Source: Chinchilla lanigera
Lineage: Eukaryota; Chordata; Mammalia; Rodentia; Chinchillidae
NCBI RefSeq assembly: GCF_000276665.1
Contig: NW_004955417.1
Span: 29,705,663-29,769,662 of the forward strand
Length of the DNA: 64,000 bases
Direction of reading: 5' to 3'
Below are positions 1-11,996 of the stretch, one piece after another (the stretch's first letter is position 1; every line of letters starts with the position of its first letter). The position numbers and the translations under genes were made by a program. The notes beneath the pieces are model-generated. The model was not told where the DNA came from and did no database searches. It saw only the letters and a program-made list of their open reading frames with translations.

Positions 1-93
1 GGTGGGGGCCGGGCGGGTCCAGCTCGGCTGCAGCCTGGGGGAGGTGGAGCCCCGGGTGCGGGGATCTGGACGCGGACGTGAGCCCCGCCCGGC

Positions 94-318
94 ACGGGCA
101 CACTGACCACGGGCACACTGACCTGCACGCGCACACTGACCTGCACGCACGCACTGACTTGCACGCGCACGCTGACTTGCACGCGCACACTGACCTGGTG
201 TGCACACTGACCCGGCGCACACACTGACCTGCACGCGCGCACTGACCTGCACGCACGCACTGACCTGTACGCACACGCTGACTTGCACGCGCACGCTGAC
301 CCGGCGCGCACGCTGTCC
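94..318. repeat. 18-bp CpG-rich minisatellite
   Basis: About twelve degenerate copies of an 18-bp unit (cacactgacctgcacgcg and variants) lie head to tail. Units differ mainly at the 'ctgacctgcac / ctgacttgcac / ctgacccggcgc' positions. A 73-codon frame across it is only the repeat read in one phase. GC-rich minisatellites of this kind are common in subtelomeric or promoter-proximal mammalian DNA, but nothing here fixes the location. Confidence 0.85.
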
Positions 319-529
319 GCCCCCTCACCGCCCACCCGCTCGCTTCTATCCGATCAGTTCATTCTTAAAGGAAATCTCACCTGTTTCACAGCCGATTAGC
401 AAGTTGTGTCCTGCAGTTTGAGAAACCAATGGACTAGACATGCAGTCCTTTAAATCCATAAAGTTCTATCATTTTAAAAGTTGGGTCATTAATTTAAACT
501 AGAATCAAAAATATCAGTGAGCTCAGCGG

Positions 530-790
530 CCCAGCGCGGTGTTCCACCCTCGGTCCGGGGATGCGGGGAAGGGCTCCTGAGCACGCCGCGAACTGCGCGG
601 GGAGGCAGTGGACGAAGCCGGGACCCAAGTCTGTCCTTCCGGGCCATTCGTCTGTGACACCCGACCCTGCCCGGGGCACTGCACAGCGCGGGCGGCCCTG
701 CCGCCGGAGGTGCTGCGCGGGGCACAGGCGTCGTGGTGGGTGCCCGCCCGATGCCCGCAGGACTTGCCCTCCAAGTGCTCCCCTGGGCTG
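530..790. promoter_or_regulatory. CpG-rich segment, possible CpG island
   Basis: CpG dinucleotides are dense here (for example gcgcgg, gccgcg, ccggcg clusters) compared with the AT-rich DNA on either side, as in an unmethylated CpG island. No exon with convincing coding content starts here. Overlapping frames on both strands are open only because the sequence is GC-rich. It could be the promoter of a gene or lncRNA that lies left of the window. Confidence 0.3.
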
Positions 791-799
791 CCCGGGGGT

Positions 800-3700
800 G
801 GCCTTGGGTTTTCTCCCAAGGAGAGACACCACCCGCGTCGGTCCCTCGGTGCCCCATGGTCCTTTCCGCCTCCAGGCAGGCAAAGGACGCTGGCCTTGTT
901 TGCGGCGGTTTGTATCTCAGACTTTTCCACGTGAGAAAATGAGACCATTCACTTACGAATCCGCCTGCTTATTAATTCACTAAGTGTAAATTATTGGATC
1001 AACTATTAATAAATTGCTGCACGCCAACCAGACACTAGGCCTTTGCCGAAGCTCTGCACATACCCAGCAACAAGACCACGTTCATCCCCGCGCACACGAA
1101 CCCTCGCGAGACGGACGCACGGACCCACATCAGGGTTCAACACTGCCAAAAAAGATGCGTTTGTAAAGAAAGGAAAGCGGGTCCAGGGAGGACTGCAATG
1201 GAGCGGTGGCTCCCGTGTTTCTAAATCTTACACCGTTGTTGAGAACCTTCTGCTGGATGACTTATCTCAGGCCCGAAGGATCAATTAGGCTGCTCCCGAT
1301 TACAGGACATCGGAGGTATTAATAATAGATTTTGCAAAGCATTATTTTTCGCCTTCCTCAGAAAAGGATTCGCTTATGAAGAGACCAATGGAAGTGATAC
1401 TCGCATCGCGAAGCAGCAAGTGATTCAGGGACACCGCGCGACCGCCTGGCCCCCACTTTGTTTTCCAGGAGAAGCACATCGATGCTTTTTGTCTCCACCA
1501 GGGAAAGTGCAGGGTGAATGAAGCTGGAACACAGGAAAATAAAATTAAACATCAGAGAGGACTGAGCAACTTCAAGATGTTACCAAGAGGTTTCCTTCTG
1601 AGCATAGCTGCTGTCCATTCAGGAAGCTTCCGGTGTCCACTGCGGGTGAGGGGTCTCGAACACCTTGGCGTCCCGAGGCCCTGCACGTTCTGATGGGGCA
1701 CAGGAGCTGCGCGGCCCTGCGTTCTGTGCGCATGCACGGAGGCTCGCCTGCGGTGACAGGGGCGGGCGGCTCGGTGGTGAGGCCCTGGCCCTGACCACCG
1801 TGTCCGAGCAGGGCCCCCACCCTGCTAGCCAGGTGTCCTCCCTTAGAGAAGTGACCCCGTGCTTCCTGCAGGGGTCGCTGTGCATGCCCGTGCGGTGACC
1901 GCTGCGAAGGGCACAGGGCCTGGACCCAGGAAGTCAGCGCTGGCCGTGAGCGGGTGCCGCTGCCCCTCAGGGACATAGCGTGAGGAGGGGCGGTCCTCGC
2001 CGTCCGGCCCCTCCCTCCTGGAGACGAGGCCCTGGGTCCTCCTTCCCAGCTGATGCGGTGGCTCCTCCAGAGGTGCTTCCCAGCGCTCGGGCCTGACCGC
2101 CTCACGGCAGGGCTGCAGCCCCCAGCCTGAAGCCCGCCTGTCACACGCCTGGGAGCCACCGTGCTCGGGACGCGTGGGCTGTGCCTGGCGTGCTGCTTTT
2201 CCACCTTTCTCCCTCTGTACGACTCACCCAAACTTCTCCAGGCCCGGCCGGCCTGCGGCAGGGCTCACCAGCAAGACTCCGCAAGTCTGAGCAGATTTCA
2301 GGGACTTCCATACACACGTTGTAGGCCGGTTCAGTGAGGAACGAAACCTCTTTGAATGTGACGCATGCTGTGGAACAGGAGGACACGTCTTATGGCCACG
2401 TAGTGTTCCACGGACCTACGCCCTCGCGAGCCAGGTGACCGGCGCACGACCACGTGGCCCCAGGGCCAAGACGAGGAGACCCGGAGGGAGCACACGCCTT
2501 CAGTCAAGTTCTCTCCTCAAACACGAACGTAAACTGAGGTCACGGACAGAAATCCCGCCCGTGGTGAGCCGGGTGTGAGACGGTGAAGCAGAGCCACGCG
2601 TGTAGCCGAGTTTTCCAGAAGCGAACCTGTGCGGACGTGGCTGGCCCCTCCTTCCCTTCCTCCTCACCTTGCCGCCTCCCGACCCCCGCTCTCTCCTTCT
2701 TCCTTCTTCTCTTCTTCTTTCCCTCCTTCCTTCCCTGCTTCCTTGTGTTAAAATGATCTGTGTGCTGAAACGATGGCTTAGTGCGTAGTAGAGTTGGGTA
2801 GGTTCTTTCATAAGATTCGTTCCTTTTAAATCCCCTTACTACCAGGTATTACATTGGAAAATGGTCCCAAAAATATCCTTTTGGGATTTTCCTGGTGTGT
2901 GAAATTGTAAAATCTCAAATCTAATGACCTTGTCCCTTGCCCTGGCTTCAGGATAGAGCCCTTCCACCGCTCCAAGCTCAATGAAGCTCCGGAAAATGCA
3001 AATTTCCTCGTGCTCTCTGCGGGTGACCCACACGTGGAGTCCAGGCTCAGGACTAGGGGCTCCCCGGGGGTTCTTCTCAGGAGTCGGTAAAATTAGAACA
3101 GTAACAGCTAGTGTGGTGAGTCCACAAGGAGAGAGCAAGACACACATTGAAGTGCTTTTCAACTGCAGAAAGCCAGACGTTTTAAAATATCATTACCTAA
3201 TTTGTACGCTTCTCAATTTGAAGCTGGACTTTTTAGTTACAGGAATAAAAAAGACCAACTCTAAAATGAAAATACTGCAGCACTTTTTTTTTTAAAGGAA
3301 ATGCACACCCTGCAGCAGGGAACCAGGTCACCGCTCACCCGGAACCTTCTCCCGGGCAGAAGGAGTCTCTGATCCCCAGGCGGAGGACTCAGGCCGCTGT
3401 CTGCCCGCATGCCGCAGTGGAGACTGCTCCGAGGGCTTCTGGTGTGTGTGAGGAGAGACGGCTTCGCTTTGTTTGTCCTGACATTGTGGTGACTTTTTCT
3501 ATTTCCTGGGTCACCAGAATATTTAGGGCAAGTTATTTCATTTCTAAAGTTCTTTGTTATTCACGGAAGGTAGAATTCCCTAAAAGGACCTAGGACTTCC
3601 AAAATTTTGAAGAGTGGCACACGTGTGAAAGAGCCCACTGCGCAGGTTTTATTAAGACGGTGGAATTGGAAGATTTCAGTCTGAGCTCACTTTTTCCTGG

Positions 3701-4400
3701 GTTCCTGCGGTGAGCAGAACTTGGGGCCGGTCTGTGTGTGAGCGCGTGGGAGAGCCCTGCCTCTGCCTGGGTCTGTCTTGGCCAGGGGTGTTCCACTGGA
3801 TTTTTATTTTATAACTCTTAAAATGTATAAATTCTCTTTAAACTGTGAGGTCAAGGAAAACTCACAAGCAAAAGCTCCTCTCAACTCTAGAATTAGTGTG
3901 AAAGATTTATTTCTTTCATGGGAAATCATATTTTTAAGTAATCATTTATGCAAAGTTAACTAAATTTTCCTAAGCAGCCGGAAGTATGCTCAGAGGAGGG
4001 AAAGGTGTGTCCACTTGGTGTCCCAGCAGATCAGCAGTGCTTCTGATGTCAAGCTAATCCTGCCAACTCTGATTTTGTAGAGCCAGCGCTGCGGTTGTAG
4101 ATTTGCTTTACTCTTTTCTGCCCTAATTCTTGGATTGTTCTCTGTCAGAAGTAATCAAGCTAAGATCAAGAAACACAGCTTAATCACACGTGTGCTAACT
4201 GGATTAAGAAATGCCAATAACCTTGAGGTTTCTCTCGGCAAATTGTGTTTAAGTTGCAGTATAGTAGTCTTATAATTTATTAAAAACAAATTATATCTGT
4301 CAAGTGATTCCATGATTTCTAAACTGACCAATTAAGCTTATACTGGTTTAAATTGAGGAGTAACAAAAATGGGCGATGTTCATGCTTTCGAAATAATCAT
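800..4400. other. Noncoding stretch, no gene seen
   Basis: No supported exon. Contents are AT-rich TAAT-containing DNA near 940-1020 and 1290-1400, GC-rich unique sequence at 1600-2480, a polypyrimidine tract at 2690-2743, and AT-rich sequence at 3990-4340 that has the look of a conserved noncoding element. Open frames near 1572-2231 on the - strand have GC-rich, low-complexity translations and no recognisable domain. Confidence 0.5.
2690..2743. repeat. Polypyrimidine tract (C/T run)
   Basis: A nearly pure run of C and T built from ctt and ccttc motifs. Tracts of this type can adopt triplex (H-DNA) structure. No gene feature such as a splice acceptor with an exon follows it. Confidence 0.75.
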
Positions 4401-4406
4401 GATCCT

Positions 4407-4506
4407 GGGGCTGGGGATTTAGCTCAGCGGCACAGCGCCTGCCTGGCAAGTGCGAGGTCGTGAGTTTGAATCCCGGTACCGGAAAACAAAACAAAACAAA
4501 AATAAC
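4407..4506 (+). mobile_element. ID-type SINE (tRNA-Ala derived), forward
   Basis: The body starts ggggctggggatttagctca, has the split polymerase III A and B box regions of a tRNA (B-box part gtgagtttgaatccc) and ends in a caaaa-rich tail. It is flanked by a 15-bp target-site duplication, aataatcatgatcct at 4392-4406 and aataatcatggtcct at 4507-4521, with one mismatch. This marks an L1-mediated insertion of moderate age. It is not a functional tRNA gene because the cloverleaf is degenerate and an A-rich tail follows. Confidence 0.93.
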
Positions 4507-5471
4507 AATAATCATGGTCCTGTTTGAAATGTGTTAAATGCCCACTCAGATAAGTCTATCAGTTCTGCTACTACCCAAACTTGACCTTTCCTCCCACCAG
4601 CCACCCACCCACCACAGGAATTCCCATTGCGTGACGCTGTGGTGAGGGAGAAAATGATTATTACCACTAAGAAAGGACTTTTTGATTCTCCGCAGCTGAG
4701 GACAGAATTAATGGCAAATGTAAGCAATGAAATAATATGTCCCCATTTCCCCGGTATTAAACTTTTTAAGAGTATAAATTTAGAAAGTCTCTGAGATCTT
4801 GCCTACATTCAGAATCAAAGCTGTCGGTACTTCCTCATTTTAAAAACTTGACTTGTGTTTCCGCTTCGTATCTCAAGGTGTTTCTTTGCCTGCGCAGCCT
4901 GCAGGCTTTCTCCTCCTCCGTGGCACTCTGACCGGGTTTACCACTCTGACCAATATTACTCAGGAAAGTGGAGATATAAATACAAGTCAGGTGCATTTGG
5001 GAGGAAAAACTTCTACTGCCCTTTCTTGCAAGGCTTTGAGATCAGTTTTACTACAGTTTTACTACTTTAGATAGCACAGCTGAGGACGGTAAGTGTTTCA
5101 GTGATCATTTATAGTAAATTAATTAGAAAATAAATGCACCTCTTACTGACAGATAAGCTCCTCATAAGCAAATGTAAGACTTTACTAATTCAAACTTTGT
5201 GGTCATCCGGAAAAACCAGGAGGTTAAAGCTTCAGTGTTAGTACAATCTGTGGATTTATAATGGAAACATATCAGAACCTGGAAAATAATAGGGTAAGGC
5301 AAATCAGCTTAGCAAGCAGCTTTTCAATGGGTAAAAATATTTATGAAAGACATTGATACCCTCTTTATGCTTTAAAGTAATACTAACTGTTGGTTCATCT
5401 ATTTGATGTCACTGTAAGTGTTTGACAATCATAAAGTGGAACTCTGTCAAAATATTATCAAAGTTCCATAG

Positions 5472-5567
5472 GTTCCTGCTTCTTGGGGAAAGAGGTCATC
5501 CTGCTCATGGTCTACACCACGGGCTTCGGCATCCTGTTTGCTCTGTTCTCCTTGGCCAAATTATCTG
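5472..5567 (+). CDS. Candidate internal exon encoding a transmembrane segment
   Basis: Between an 'ccatag' acceptor and a 'ctg|gtaagc' donor lies a 96-nt open segment with phase 1 at both ends (2 nt, 31 codons, 1 nt). It reads SCFLGK then the hydrophobic run EVILLMVYTTGFGILFALF, ending SLAKLSG. Codon third positions are strongly G/C although the surrounding DNA is AT-rich, which is what a conserved exon looks like. The donor matches consensus well; the acceptor has a poor pyrimidine tract. The Y-x5-G-x-L-x-A-x-F spacing loosely recalls the single transmembrane helix of Na,K/H,K-ATPase beta subunits, but five residues before the helix would be missing, so I do not assign it. No partner exon was found nearby on this strand. 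It could also be a relic exon or a chance frame. Confidence 0.4.
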
Positions 5568-5574
5568 GTAAGCC

Positions 5575-8500
5575 CATTCCATAAATTCAGTGAGCTGAGA
5601 GACACCCAGGTTGAACAAGTCTGCAGGAAGAAGGAAAATGTGAGAATGACTGGCATGTTCGGGACCAGGTCCGAGAGACAGTAAGAAGGTGGGAAGGAGG
5701 GTGGGGCTGGTTTTATGGAGCTTGGTTTGTAAAGCAGGGCTATGCGCTTGGAGTCGTGGCCGGGTGGGCTCTTCTGTTTGAGTTCCTTCACTGGCTTTTC
5801 TTTTTTATTGTAAACTCAGTTTATTTGGGACTAATACATAAAAACATAAAAACCTGCATCGTTATGGGGTACCATGCATGGGACGTAAAAGAATCCTCGT
5901 GGGAATATTAGAAATGGTGAGTGCTGGGTGTGTACTGTAGGGGCCATCAGCTCAGGCTCTGGGGCCGTGGGCACGTCTGCCCTCTATGCCCACGTGTGTG
6001 TCACAAATTTGTTCGCTGGGATCTGCACTCAGAGGCTTGAGTCGGTTTTGTTGCTTACTGCTGACTTGAACTGAGAGAAAGACTACTGACTTCTTCTCCC
6101 AGTGCTTTGCACCAGAGGAGGCGAAGTGACCTCTGATGATGTCAGAGATGAAGCTTGCGTATGCACAGTATTGAGCTCCGTGACTGGGAGTTTTGAGTAC
6201 CTTACAAACCAGCTCTAAAGAACTTCCTTGCCACTTAGGTGGTTCGGGCCTGCGGTCTCTTCGGGTGTCACTTCAGGTGAGTCGGCTGCGGTACAATCAC
6301 ACTGACTCTGAGAAGGTGTGGGCTTGGCTTCCACAGAGTATTCTGTTCCTGCTTTAAATAATTCCCACAGACCACAGACCTTCAGGACACAGCAACACGC
6401 CTGAAGGGAGCATAGGGCAGTGTGAAGGGATGGGGCTAGACAGAAAGATGCACACAAGGGGAGAGGGGAGGAGAACAAATAAAATCCCTCCTCCACACTC
6501 ATTGATGGGGTTATGCTCCACCAGGTATGTCCCTGTCCCGCCCTCAACTCCGTGGGCAGTTTCACTGATGCTTATTTATTGATTCTTAAAAACTGCTGAA
6601 TGCCTGACATCCTCCACTGCCAACAGTTGGAGGGGAGGCTTATAAGAAAGGAGAGGCCAGCATGGAGGCTTGAAGACTGCGCTCTGGTTTCGGGGCCTGG
6701 TCCCAGCCCCCGGGAGCATTTAGAAGGGCTTTACCTGGGCAGTGTCTTGCTACCTTAGCATTCGAGAGAGGTGTTTGCAGCCCGTGTGGGAATGGAGTGG
6801 GGTGTGTGTGAGACTAGGCACGCGAGACTGAAGGCAAAGGGAGAAGAGCTGAAAAGGTGTCATTGACCCTGGAATAGCACAAGCCCGGGTTTGGATTCTA
6901 GTAGCGCTGTGCTTCGCACCGGGAGAGTGCAGTGTCTTGCCACGCACTGCTCAGGCTTGTCAAGAGGTTCCTGAGACATGCATCCAAGCTGCTGACCATG
7001 GTTCCCGTGCGATAAATGATAACTACAAAGCAAAGTATCCCAAATAATGAGAAGCGGTAAGTGCCCAAACCAAGACAGAGGCTGTGACGAGGGTGACTCC
7101 AGAGAGAGGAAGGACAAACACCTGGAAGAACTGATGGCCAACTAGCAGTGGAGGAGCGGGAGATTTCACAGGCAGTGATGTGATTCCAGCCCTAAATGCT
7201 ACAAACAATGACAGCCAACAATTTCCAATTGAAACGATGTCTCTTCTTTCATAAACAAAACAAGTGTCTCCACGAGCCAGAGAAAGCCTACGAGCACATG
7301 TAACCAACTAATATGGAAGTCTTAGCCTTTTGAATTAACGCACATTAAATTTCAAAGCCCTCTTACAGTGTGAAACTCTGTACTGAAAACCAAACAAGCG
7401 AAGGTCCGGTTACCGCTGTTGGAGGCAGAGCTTGCTGCCCTGCGCAGGTGGAGGTGGGCTGTCGGGCGCGGGGCCCACGCGCTGTCCTTGGCCAATGTCC
7501 TGCTCTGCGGAGGGCTTCTCACTTTGTCCAGTGGCTCTTCCTTTTCTGGGCCCCCGCCCAGTCCTGCGTTATGCTTGCAGCCTCGTCCCCGTGGGTTCCT
7601 CTTGGTCATGGCGACCCCAGTGTCGTCTAGTGCTAGTCGCCTGTGAGAGCTGGGGTCTCGGTTCCCCTGAGTCTTTCTGCAACTCCGTAAGGTGGGGAAG
7701 GAGGGCTGGCTGGAGGAATCGGAGGACAGTCAGCCAGGCGGGCTGGGTCGCTTCTGCCAGGCCCCGCTTGCTCGCAGCCCTTCTGGCCACTTAGGAAGAT
7801 AGACCTGCGTGGTTCTGGTGACCGAAAGTGCAGCAGAGGGTGCGGTGGGCCTGGCCACCCCCGGCTGCAGGGTGGAGGTGTCTGCGAAGGCCGTGTGGGG
7901 GAAGCAGAGTCTCTCTCCCGAGAAGGAGAGGTGAGGTGGTGACCTCTCCTGTAGGACTAGGCTCCTTTTTGGCCGTGATACAGGACACCAGTCTGCTAGG
8001 GTAACGAGATCTGCCAGGACACGCAGGACACACGGGATCTGACGCCGCGGCCTCACGCTGGAAGCCCTGGGTGTGAAAGGTGATTTTTATCTGATTTAGG
8101 GAAAAGCCCGTGCATCTGAAAACGCTGTCCTGCAGTACGGGGTCCGTATCCGTTAGTCTGTGCTCTGCGTGTGGCCCACGCTCAGGGCGGAGCACATTCG
8201 GATCCTGTTCATCACAGACCCACATCCCAGAGTAAGACAGGGAAGCCGGCATTGTCCGTGCACGGACCACACGCGGCCTTCGTACTGTCAGAAACACTGC
8301 CTTAAAGGAGCAGTGGAGAAAACAGTTGAGATGGAAGGCTTTGAGACAGGCCCGCGGTGTCCGAGTGCGATTAGTCAGGGCACTTGCAGTGGAGATGCCG
8401 CATAGCTGAGTCTACGGTAATAGAGTGAGCTGGGCACAAGCACTGTGTAAGAACTCAGTAACCCGCCGGCTACTTTAGTTCTTTAGGCACCAGGTACATC

Positions 8501-10750
8501 AGTCACGATTGTTTCTTCAGCTAGGAAGGGAACACAGGTATTTTCTGTACAGGGCTTTTGTGAGTACCTAAAAAGGTAATGGACGGAACCCTCTTAGTAC
8601 CGAATCTGACAAGAGCAGAAGGAGGGTGAGAATGGCTCATGAACAATAAGTCACCTTGATGTGGGAAATGCGTTACTGACAAGCTGTTAACACCCGTTCT
8701 GTCCCGAAGGCTGAGGGGACTCCAGGTTGCTGGACCCCACTAGGACTTGGGGTCCCAACTGCCCGCTGGCCGCCCTTCCCTGCCCGAGGGACAACTTGGG
8801 AAAGGCAGTGTCTGCTGTAGCCAGAGGTCTCCACCACAGGGCCTCTGAGTTAGGAGTCGGGACGTTTGTATGGGCCAGACTGCGGCCCTACCCAGCTCTG
8901 GATGGAAGGAGCAAGCCCTCTCCGTCACGTAAGCGAGCCTCCCTGGCTCGGGTCCCTGAGAGGTCGCAGCCCTTGGAAGATGAGTGTGCTGGTTAGGGTG
9001 CAGCCTCCCAGGGAAAACAAGAGCTTTTCCGAGCTGTTTGGTCACCCGTGGGCCCTCTTCAGGGCTCTCCCAAGCTGTTTGGTCACTTTTGGGCCCAGCG
9101 GCCAGTTTTCCTTGCTCTGAAATCCTGACCATGTACCATTTCGAAACTGTGTTCTCCTGGTTTCCTGACACTAAGGATCCTTTTTACAAAGTTACACTGA
9201 GGAGAAAGCAAAATCCTGAGCTGCCTCAGGTAAGACAGTGAAAACATCCTTAAAACTCCACCCACCCAGCCTCCTTCCAGCAATGAGAGAACCGTGGAGC
9301 GGTTCACTAGTAATGCACACCCTGCGTCCATGTAGCAGAATGATTCCTGGCATCCAAGCCGCTTTCCTGCCGGTGTATGTGTGTGTGCACACGCATGCGT
9401 GGACCTGTCCGACGGGGGGTTCCAGCCTGCGGAGCCCCATCCGTGTGCAGCCCCTGCTGGCTCTCAGCAGCTGGGCCATGGGTTTGCGCCCTTGCTAACA
9501 CTGGCACTGCTGACACCGCGCAGTCACGCACACACAGAAGGACGGAGGGGGACAGTTCCCGAGCCGCCCTCGGACAAGTGGAAACAGATACCAAAAACCA
9601 AGGGGAAGGGCTTCTGTGCTTCCTCACAGCACAGGCAGCGGTGGCGCCCCAGCAGGGCCACCAGGAAGCGGCATGGAGTGGCCGGCAGGGAGCTGAGGAG
9701 CAGAGGGGCCGGCAGGGTCAGCAGCAGCGAGGAATCTGAAAACACGGGAGGGGAAGCTGCAGCCAAAAAAGCTGGCAGAGCTTCCAGTTCCAGCACTGTT
9801 TGTGGCACAGTCGTGGCCACCCTTTTTATGTTTTTAAACCAAGTTCCCGAAGGCCCTAGACACCAGGGGACGTCCACCCCCGTGAAATCTCAACCGTCAA
9901 AATGCGTGCTGCCTGCAGAGCAGTTGTCTCCGCTGGTCTGAGCTGCTGTGAGAAGTTGCTTGGCCCAGGTGGCCCAAGCAGCAGATAGGAATTTCTCACA
10001 GCTCTGGAGGAGGGACGTGTCGGAACACAAGGTCTGCAGACCAGGTGTCTGCTGAGGGCCACAGCTGGTCACACCCGCTCACCTTTTCCTTCCTGGGGGA
10101 GCCAGAGAGAAAGCAAGCTCTGTCCCGTGTATTTGTAAGGCTCTCAGGAGGCGATTCTCTCCCGAAGGCTCCACCTTGGGTGCCGTCACTTTGCGGATTG
10201 GGTTTGCACATGTGAGCTCTGGGGGATACAGCTGTTTGTCTCCCAGCTGCAGTGTTCAGGGTGGCGGGCACTCCTCTGTGCTGGGTTGGGGAGCCATCCC
10301 CTCATGTTTGTGAGGGTCCCCGCCCCGGGCCTGAGTGTTCAGTTCCTGGGGTGGCGATGCCTGGGGTCCTGATGCCCACAGCTGGCAAGTGAGGTGATTT
10401 GATTTATTCTCCTCATCACCGAGACCCCTGAGTCTCACATTCTTCAGTTTATTATTTCTAAGGGAGGTGCCTTTCATGAGTTTGCATTCAAGTGAAATTA
10501 TTTTGAACATTGATTTTTAGCACAAAACCTTTCCGAATAAAGCCAAGAATGCCATTTGTTCCTAAAACGTGATCAGTCCCTTGTTCCATCTCCTTTCTGC
10601 CATTTTGGGTACCGTTTCATTAAATTCTGTTATTCCCAGCTGTGATAGGCTCTCTGTCCAAAATGTGCAAGTGTCAAGGTGGGCCTGCTTATTTCCTGTT
10701 CATAGTCCCAAGTGTTCGTTGTGATTTGTCTTTTTGCAAGCTATTTCTTT
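5575..10750. other. Noncoding stretch, no gene seen
   Basis: Mostly unique sequence of mixed composition. Overlapping open frames on both strands at 7350-8300 and 8730-9940 are GC-rich and lack domain content, start context or splice support. A short local duplication lies at 9031-9092. A hydrophobic - strand frame at 7023-7307 was examined and not accepted. Confidence 0.5.
9031..9092. repeat. Local tandem duplication, 40-bp period
   Basis: The motif agctgtttggtcac followed by gggccc occurs at 9032 and again about 40 bp later at 9073, with diverged filler between. It is a small two-copy tandem duplication. Confidence 0.6.
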
Positions 10751-11092
10751 ATTCTTAAGAATCTTATAGTAGATCACAAGGCATAACAATTTTATGAAGT
10801 TACCATTTCTTTAACATTACATTTAGGAAGCTTGAATTTGATTCCCATTAAAAAAAACTATTAAAGTTTTATGGGTTTATAGTTTACCACACCATAATCC
10901 ATGTAGATTACTGAACTTCTTAGTTTTTACTAAAGAACANNNNNNNNNNNNNNNNNNNNNNNNNNNNNNNNNNNNNNNNNNNNNNNNNNNNNNNNNNNNN
11001 NNNNNNNNNNNNNNNNNNNNNNNNNNNNNNNNNNNNNNNTTTACCACACCATAATCCATGTAGATTACTGAACTTCTTAGTTTTTACTAAAG

Positions 11093-11137
<45 letters not shown>

Positions 11138-11234
11138 CCCAAGTCAAACAAATCACACCAGGAGTCTTCAAAAACTGACAGAACTCCGCTCCTGTTGGGA
11201 AAATATGGCTCCTTACTGCCTCAATGAGAACAAG
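10751..11234 (+). repeat. Left arm of large inverted repeat (contains N gap)
   Basis: Starting at attcttaagaatcttatagt, this segment is nearly the reverse complement of 11861-12181. It includes a CA run (11095-11135) that pairs with the GT run of the right arm. Removing the 100-N gap and one copy of the 57-bp duplicated edge leaves about 327 bp, against 321 bp in the right arm. Differences between arms are scattered single bases plus dinucleotide-run length. Confidence 0.92.
10940..11039. other. Assembly gap (100 N) with duplicated 57-bp edges
   Basis: Exactly 100 Ns. The 57 bases before it (10883-10939) are identical to the 57 bases after it (11040-11096), both beginning tttaccacaccataatccat. 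The right inverted-repeat arm has this segment only once. The gap is therefore most likely an unmerged contig overlap rather than missing DNA. Confidence 0.9.
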
Positions 11235-11539
11235 TGCTTTATTTAGTACAGGTGTTGTGGCATGAAGATGAACAGCTTTTCCAATAGCTGAGTCTCCTGA
11301 TGGATGGAAAGGTGTCCTCTGAGTCGGTGTCCTTTGCTTGGATCTCGTGACCCAGGCAGCTCTGACAGACGCAGGCGCAAACAGAATAAAGACGGGCCCT
11401 GGTGTGCAGCGAAGTGAGAGGCCCAGCAAAAGCACGTGAGTGAGGTTCTGCACCGAATAAACAGTCAGGAAGGACCTGGGTCTGCTGGGCAGTCTGCCAT
11501 CATCTCACTTAAAGTTCCTCAAACCCGGTGGCAGAGGGC

Positions 11540-11640
11540 ATTTCAAACCCTTGTCTCACATTGCCCTGTAAGGGGTAGAGTGGGAATTTAAATCCACACC
11601 TGACGTTGAGCCCATCTTCTTTGCACTAAATTCCACTCTC
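11540..11640 (+). mobile_element. MIR SINE 3' fragment
   Basis: The stretch 'agagtgggaatttaaatcc' followed by a 'gcccatcttctttgcacta' segment matches the 3' part of the ancient MIR consensus as I recall it. It lies in the spacer of the inverted repeat (11235-11860). Nothing else recognisable is in that spacer. Confidence 0.5.
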
Positions 11641-11860
11641 TGTGGTTGTGTCCGATCATCTTGGGCAGCATCAGCTCTGGGAAAATTGTAAATTTTGCTA
11701 AACAACTATAACTGATTGCTGCGACAGCTGTTAAAGGTGGGCAAAGCTTTTGCGCTTCCTAAGGAACGCTAGTAAGTAGTTGATAAACAGTTGCCCTTAA
11801 TCTGGCTCATGGAGCTTTACTTCTCATGCGTGTATTTCAAACAACATTTATAATTAATGG

Positions 11861-11957
11861 CTTGTTCTCATTGAGGCAGTAAGGAGCCATATTTTCCCAA
11901 CAGGAGCAGAGTGCTGTCAGTTTTTGAAGACCCCTGGTGTGATTTGTTTGACTTGGG

Positions 11958-11996
<39 letters not shown>

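Noticed and set aside
4407..4506. tRNA-Ala gene
   Set aside because: The sequence has tRNA-like A and B boxes but a degenerate fold, an A-rich tail and target-site duplications, so it is an ID SINE. The same applies to the copies at 51.6, 51.7, 56.8 and 63.9 kb.
7023..7307. Hydrophobic 94-codon reverse-strand frame suggestive of membrane segments
   Set aside because: No splice support, another frame is open over part of it, and the T-rich strand alone explains the hydrophobic residues. It may be an old LINE relic.
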